The notes beneath the pieces were generated by a model, which saw nothing but the letters and a program-made list of their open reading frames with translations, was not told the DNA's origin and ran no database searches. Shown here piece by piece: positions 17,161-21,974 of a stretch of 21,974 nt of DNA. Source of the stretch: Paraglomus occultum (Eukaryota > Glomeromycota > Glomeromycetes > Paraglomerales > Paraglomeraceae); NCBI GenBank assembly GCA_910592205.1, contig CAJVPJ010000553.1:1-21974 (forward strand), read 5' to 3'. Numbering within the stretch: the first letter of the stretch is position 1; every line of letters starts with the position of its first letter. Position numbers and translations under genes: made by a program.

Positions 17161-18084
17161 ATGTTTAGCAGAAAAGTGATAGTCAATGACGAATTAACAA
17201 TGCTGAACGCACGCTTAATGCAGTGGTGTTTACTAAACATGCAGGCCACACATGCTTTCGAATGTAGGAAAGAGTCTTCCGAAGTAAGTGGAATTAGTCG
17301 TCGACGAACCGGTTGCATAGAACGCTAACTATGTTGTTGGGACAAGGCACGGCTATGGGCTGCTTGGGAGTCGCTTAGTCATACGCGCCAAGAACTATTG
17401 AGGACACAACGACGGTTCAATCTTGAACGAGAAATCACAGCACTACAACGGCTCTTGAATCTGCAGGTTGGTAAAAAATTTGACACCAGTTTACGTTCTC
17501 AAGGCTGATTTCAAAGTGTACCCTCATCGTTTTATTAAAAATTAGAGAGAAATACTTGTGGAAGTGGTAAGAAGTTTGGAAAATTTTAAAGGAAGATACA
17601 TTTCTTTCGCTTCCTCTCTAGCATCCACTACGGCGGCTATGCCCATTACTGATATTCAGACCGGAGAACTAGGTTTGTGCATCATGTCTGAACAATTTAC
17701 TCCTAGAGTTTAATCTCTCTAACCGCTTTTACCGACAATTACTCTTCATTCAGATAAATTGACTGATTGTATTAATGAATGCTCCCGCATGATATCGGGA
17801 ATCCTTGAAAATTATCAAGTGAAACTGCCTTCGGTATAAACTGATCGTCTCCTATTGAGTTGTATATCGGTCTTATGATAAGCTGATGTTTTTTATTATA
17901 GATGGATGAGGTTGCCCGCTCGTTGCGAGATATATGTGCCAACATGAAAGAAGAAGCTGAAGAAATCAACGAATGCAATGCTCTGCTAAAGGCAATTGTT
18001 GACGCAGAGACAATGGAGCGTAGTCTAAGAATTCAGAAAATAGAGGCTGTTGCCAAGGATTACCAACCAGCACGCCTGGACTAA
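17161..18084 (+). CDS. HAUS8: HAUS8/AUG8-like augmin subunit (QWRF family)
   Basis: Five exons: 17161-17283, 17347-17466, 17546-17672, 17754-17833 and 17902-18084. Introns are 63, 79, 81 and 68 nt, all GT-AG, with CTAAC branch-like sites at 17325 and 17719. All phases agree, giving 210 residues. The order of conserved segments matches plant AUG8/QWRF and animal HAUS8. First is LNARLMQWCLLNMQA (plant form RYLQWRFANAKA), then ARLWAAWESLSHTRQELLRT. A helical stretch follows, then LENFKGRYISFASSLAST ending near AAMPI. The end is a helix around MDEVARSLRDICANM and MERSLRIQKIEAV. It is mostly predicted coiled coil. Augmin recruits gamma-tubulin to the sides of spindle microtubules, and HAUS8 contacts the microtubule through a basic N-terminus. 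Here that basic tail is absent from the called protein. The frame before 17161 is open without an ATG back to a good acceptor at about 17141, so upstream exons may be missing. AATAAA follows at 18155. Confidence 0.78.
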
Positions 18085-18154
18085 GTTTATATAGAATAAT
18101 TAGAAAGCAAGTGAATCTAATAATCTGTATAATAATGCTTGTGTAAATAATAAT

Positions 18155-18160
18155 AATAAA
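18155..18160 (+). terminator. Likely polyadenylation signal of the HAUS8-like gene
   Basis: AATAAA lies 71 bases after the stop at 18084 and before the start of the next gene at 18291. It sits in an AAT-rich run, so the exact hexamer used is uncertain. Confidence 0.45.
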
Positions 18161-18290
18161 TCGATTATCAAGAGTATTATAGTCATGTGATCATCCCGAA
18201 ATAGTATTGATTCACCTTTTTTTCTGTCTGACTTGTCACGATTTATAGTCAATATTAATATTTGAATCGTATCGGACATTGTTGGCAGAC

Positions 18291-19925
18291 ATGTTTGTGG
18301 GATACCAATTGACGTGTCAATTTAGGAGCTCTAACGCATCGCCTCTCCGCAAACTATGCACCAATTTAACATCCAAATATGCAGCACCACGATCCAATTC
18401 ACGTCACGCGAGCAAACTCGCTTTTCACACTCGGCGATACATTTACATACAGAAGCAACATTTGCCGCTGAAATTAGCAAACTATCGAATGCAAGCGTGT
18501 AGGGATTGTCGTCGTTTACTGGTCACACAAGTGGAGAATTCAGCCATATTGCCTCAAAACATGGAATGGCGGACAGTATCATTTTATCGTTTCAAACCAA
18601 TTCCAGAGAAAGATCTACCACAATTACGCGAGCAGATGCTTTCTGATTTCGGACGCATGAACATTGTTGGTCGCATCTACATAGCAACCGAAGGCATAAA
18701 TGCACAGATGAGCTGCCCAAAAGAGAACATTGGCTGGTTGAGAGAGTATTGTGATAACATACTAGACTTGCAAAACATAGATCTCAATTTTGCGACAGAA
18801 CATTCAAAGGCATTCGATGCCTTACACGTAAGAATAAGGAAGCAGATTGTCGCCGATGGTCTCGAATCAGGATCATATGACATCACAAAGCAACCAAACC
18901 ATCTAGATCCAGAAGAATGGCATCAAGCGCTATCATCTAAACCACAACTTGTCATTGACATGCGCAACCATTACGAAAGGTAAATGAAATTTTACTTATC
19001 TTGTAGAAAGCGAGTTGTGTGCCTCATCGTAAAGATTGGCATAAAAAAAATATTATTCGAAATTGTAATATTCGATGTCTTTTTCTCCTGTCTCCCTCCC
19101 ATGGAAAAAAAGTAATCATTTATCCGATTAATCTATGAACCAGTGAAATTGGATATTTTGAGGGTGCAATACGTCCAGATGTTGACACTTTCCGTGAGAG
19201 CGTAAAGGTGATGGAAGAAATATGCAAGGGAAAACAAGACCAAGAAGTATACATGTATTGCACTGGTAAGATTCTTTTTTGCAATTTGCATTCGTGACGT
19301 TATTCGTATACAATTAATTTATTCGAGTTTGATTGAAATGACATGACCAGGTGGTATACGCTGCTCGAAAGCAGGGGCAGTGCTGCGTTCCGCTGGTTTC
19401 AAATCCGTCAACGTTCTGAAAGGGGGTATAACCGCATACGGCCATTACGTAAAAGAAAACCCCACAATCAACTCGCTCTACAAAGGTCGCAATTTCACAT
19501 TTGACCGTCGCCTCGGGGAACGAATCACCAACGACGTCCTCTCGCAATGCCACACGTGCGGCAAGTCATGTAATACACACACCAACTGCCGCAATTCCGT
19601 CTGTAACCTCTTGTTTATACAATGCGATGATTGCCGAATACGATTGAAAGAAACATGCGGACATCAGGCATGCTTGAAAATAGTGGAAAACATGGCGAAA
19701 AGGTCAGAGGACAATACAAAACCAGGGGTTGAGCCATGGTATGAACATGGTGTTAGGACTAGACCAAAGGCGGTATTGGAGAGGTATGGTGGAAGAGCCA
19801 GACGCGTATCGCAGAGAGAGATTAACCGGATCATGCTTGGCAAATCGCACAAGTCTTTGTTGTCGAAATTGAGTTGGGGATTATTTGATCTTTTTTCATC
19901 GATTTTTCGCACAAAGCAAGCTTAG
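18291..19925 (+). CDS. trhO: TrhO/UPF0176-family rhodanese-domain protein (TSTD2-like)
   Basis: Three exons: 18291-18979, 19144-19265 and 19351-19925. Introns are 164 nt (GTAAAT...ACCAG) and 85 nt (GTAAGA...ACCAG). The joins restore MRNHYE-SEIGYFEGAIRP and MYCTG-GIRCSKA, giving 461 residues. From M91 comes the UPF0176 N-terminal domain (WRTVSFYRF, then IYIATEGINAQMS, then FDALHVRIRKQIV). The rhodanese domain has the loop CTGGIRC, with the catalytic Cys at 269 and a second Cys at 275. The C-terminal part is Cys-rich (CHTCGKSC, CRNSVCNLLFIQCDDC, CGHQAC), as in the family's C-terminal domain, and may bind zinc. Bacterial TrhO makes 5-hydroxyuridine at tRNA position 34 using oxygen. Residues 1-90 are an extension absent from bacterial forms, rich in Arg, Ser and Ala and poor in acid, so mitochondrial import is plausible. 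The ATG at 18291 is chosen because the frame above it offers only a TTG. Met71 or Met91 are alternatives that would leave a cytosolic form. Confidence 0.9.
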
Positions 19926-21937
19926 TATTATAGCCGGTCTTTTAAAAAAAACTGCCTTTTTTTAATGTATAGACATCCTGTTTAATTATAAATATTATGA
20001 TCACAGTGAACCAATTGAACCGTATTAGCACACTGTAAAGGTTCAGAAAACACATATTTCGCTTGATTTGATCTCGCTCGACTGGCATTTCGGTTCGGAT
20101 ATAATATTAGGATGAAATGCCGAATCTTTTATCTAAATGTCCCAAACGTTCTCGATGATTAACGTTTTTGCAGTGACTTCATCTTATTAATTGTTAATTA
20201 CTAGAGCACCAGAATTTAGCTTTACCATTACAGCAAGCTGGTGTAAGTAAATGGCCATGCCAGTGTGTGCGTTGTCCGATTGATGGTTTGATGTACTATT
20301 CCATTCCTCTCTTGCGCTGAATCGTGGAATGGGAATATCGGTTTTTTATTTATTTTTTTTTCTGGTAAAGAATTTTCTGCAGATGTTAAGCTTCGTGTTT
20401 ACCATAGTTACACGGAAGTCGATAAAAGCACTAGGCAGTTGCCATGGTGCCTCTGCCGCGTCGACGTGTCAGAACTAAACTATTCGGAAGTGATTGCTGT
20501 ATTGATAATAATATACTTGACGTGTAATTCGCATGATGTTATTTAACAACTTAAGCGTATGATTGTCCGTACCTGGATGCACACAAAACCGTATACTTCA
20601 GGTATATCCATTATTCACCACCTGATCAAGCAGTTTATAATGCGGATTGAATTTTGTCATTATGAACAATAATGTATCACTTGTTATGTTACGTACATAT
20701 GAAAGAACTTATTTCATTTAGACAAACGCGTGATCTTTTAACCATAAACTAGGAATTTATAACATGCAATGAAACCCCCCGATTTTATTTTTTTTTTTAT
20801 TAATCTAGCATTGTACAATGTGTGTGTCTATGTATAGTAAACACCGTAGATTTAAAGAAATAAGCTTTATCATAACTAATACAATTCTGTATGTGATTGT
20901 ATAACCAAAGAATTTGCGTGCACGAAGAAAAAAAGGAAAAATAAACTACCCCTGATAAAAGCTCTTCCAATCTGAATATTTTCATTTTATGCAATATAAT
21001 TAATCTGTTTTGCGGTTTTGATGTAAATTTTTACGGTTTTTTTTAAACTGTTAAACAGGAAATATCTTGAATGCAAAATAAAAGCTCTCAATAGTAATAG
21101 TGGCTGCCAATAGTCCAGATAAATTTTATACAAAATTATAACATTGGTCAACTTATATCGAAAGGCATGCCCAAACGTTGTAAAAAGTTGGGACAACTCA
21201 CAATCAAAAGGCTAAAATTTAATCTCTGGATAGATGCTAACTAATTTTTGTAAAAAAGCTTCAGTATTTTGTTACGTTTACTTATAATGTAGGTTATTAA
21301 AAATGTTACGTAATAAAAAATATCTTTTTATAAAGCCAAGTGCATTATTAGTGCGAAAAAAATTTTGAATAAAAGTTGCCAATTTTTTAAGAGTTGTGTT
21401 TCCCAGAGGAGAGCTTCTTCCTATTTTTAGTTAAAATATAGCGATAATTAACTTTAAACTAATGTCGACCGGTAGACACGGGGTAAAGTGACTACTCCCT
21501 TCCGACAAGTTTATTCGGGAGCTTACAGACTGGGATACTAATATACAGCACTGTATTTATTTAAAAGCAATTGGCTAATACTAAGTAAATAACGCCGCAA
21601 AAATATCCACGGGACAAGAAGCGATTTCTAATCGATAAGGATTAACAATCTCACAATTGTATCGAATAATCTACCAGGAAGCGAATTAGTTAACAAGCAA
21701 TAAACACACCGAAAAGCCCCATAATACGCACTACTTTACCTAATTCACTATTATTGCTTCTAATACAGTAATTAGTATTGCCTCCAAGTTTATCTCTTTA
21801 CGTCAACATCAACACGCAAGTTTAAGACGAGCTATTTGATTGGTGCATTTCATAATTATGTGTTACTTACTTACGTAATACATTCAATCGGTAGCAGTAC
21901 TAGTACAGCAGTAGCAACAGCAACAATAACTATAACA
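19926..21937. other. Intergenic stretch, no gene supported
   Basis: About 2 kb of AT-rich DNA with poly-A and poly-T runs. Open frames such as 20800-20994 and 20987-21196 (minus) are low-complexity and match nothing I recognise. Two small inverted repeats occur. GGCATTTC (20084-20091) faces GAAATGCC (20114-20121). TATTCCATTCC (20297-20307) faces GGAATGGGAATA (20326-20337) with one bulged base. The last 60 bases, rich in AGC/AAC, look like the leader of the next gene. Confidence 0.4.
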
Positions 21938-21974
21938 ATGTCATCGATTGCCTCGGAAAAAGACTGGTTGGAAA
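21938..21974 (+). CDS. Possible start of a gene cut by the window edge
   Basis: An ATG at 21938 in the context ATAACAATG, with A at -3, opens MSSIASEKDWLE and runs off the end. It follows a CAGCAACAGCAACAATAAC leader-like stretch. Twelve codons are too few to assign a family. It may be a real gene start or chance. Confidence 0.35.
   Translation, partial: MSSIASEKDWLE

Noticed and set aside
20800-21196. Minus-strand open frames of 64-69 codons
   Set aside because: AT-rich low-complexity sequence without motifs or splice partners.

Overview
The window looks like nuclear DNA of an AT-rich fungus. Several genes can only be read through short GT-AG introns of about 63 to 191 nt, some with CTAAC-type branch points. 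None is arranged in an operon with ribosome binding sites, and one protein is an F-box/leucine-rich-repeat protein. The expanded family of 28-residue leucine-rich repeats (LRRs), one member fused to an IRG-type GTPase domain, fits an early-diverging fungus. I favour Mucoromycota, probably an arbuscular mycorrhizal (Glomeromycotina) genome. That placement is inference; no marker gene here proves it.

Left part (1-5300). A decayed transposon-like end (1-95) and a short direct repeat flank a broken TPR-LRR gene on the minus strand (313-1938). That gene still has its family start context but carries a 14-nt deletion and a 1-nt deletion. A stretch without a gene follows. Next is a three-exon minus-strand F-box/LRR gene (3352-5249, start not certain) that ends in a CaaX prenylation motif, CTIL.

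Middle part (7056-15459). A tandem segmental duplication of about 4.2 kb holds two plus-strand single-exon paralogues, each with about 1.9-2.1 kb of homologous 5' flank. The first (8941-11139) is a TPR plus about 23 LRR units. It is cut short by an apparent 1-nt deletion, with an LRR remnant after the stop. The second (13312-15459) is a TPR plus about 13 LRR units plus a C-terminal IRG-like GTPase. Within the arrays most of each 84-nt unit is nearly constant, while the two codons after L-N-L, on the predicted concave face, change from unit to unit. This is the most interesting content: a candidate family of rapidly diversifying, NLR-like fungal receptors with an unusual TPR-LRR-IRG layout.

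Right part (15460-21974). A stretch without a gene contains an (ACT)n microsatellite and a diverged direct repeat. Two compact housekeeping-type genes follow on the plus strand: a five-exon HAUS8/AUG8-like (augmin) gene (17161-18084) and a three-exon TrhO/UPF0176 rhodanese-family gene (18291-19925) with an N-terminal extension. About 2 kb without a recognisable gene follows. A possible new gene start (21938) is cut by the window edge.

I saw no tRNA, rRNA, CRISPR array or intact transposase. Exon joins were chosen by reading frame, splice sites and protein-family fit; no transcript evidence was available.
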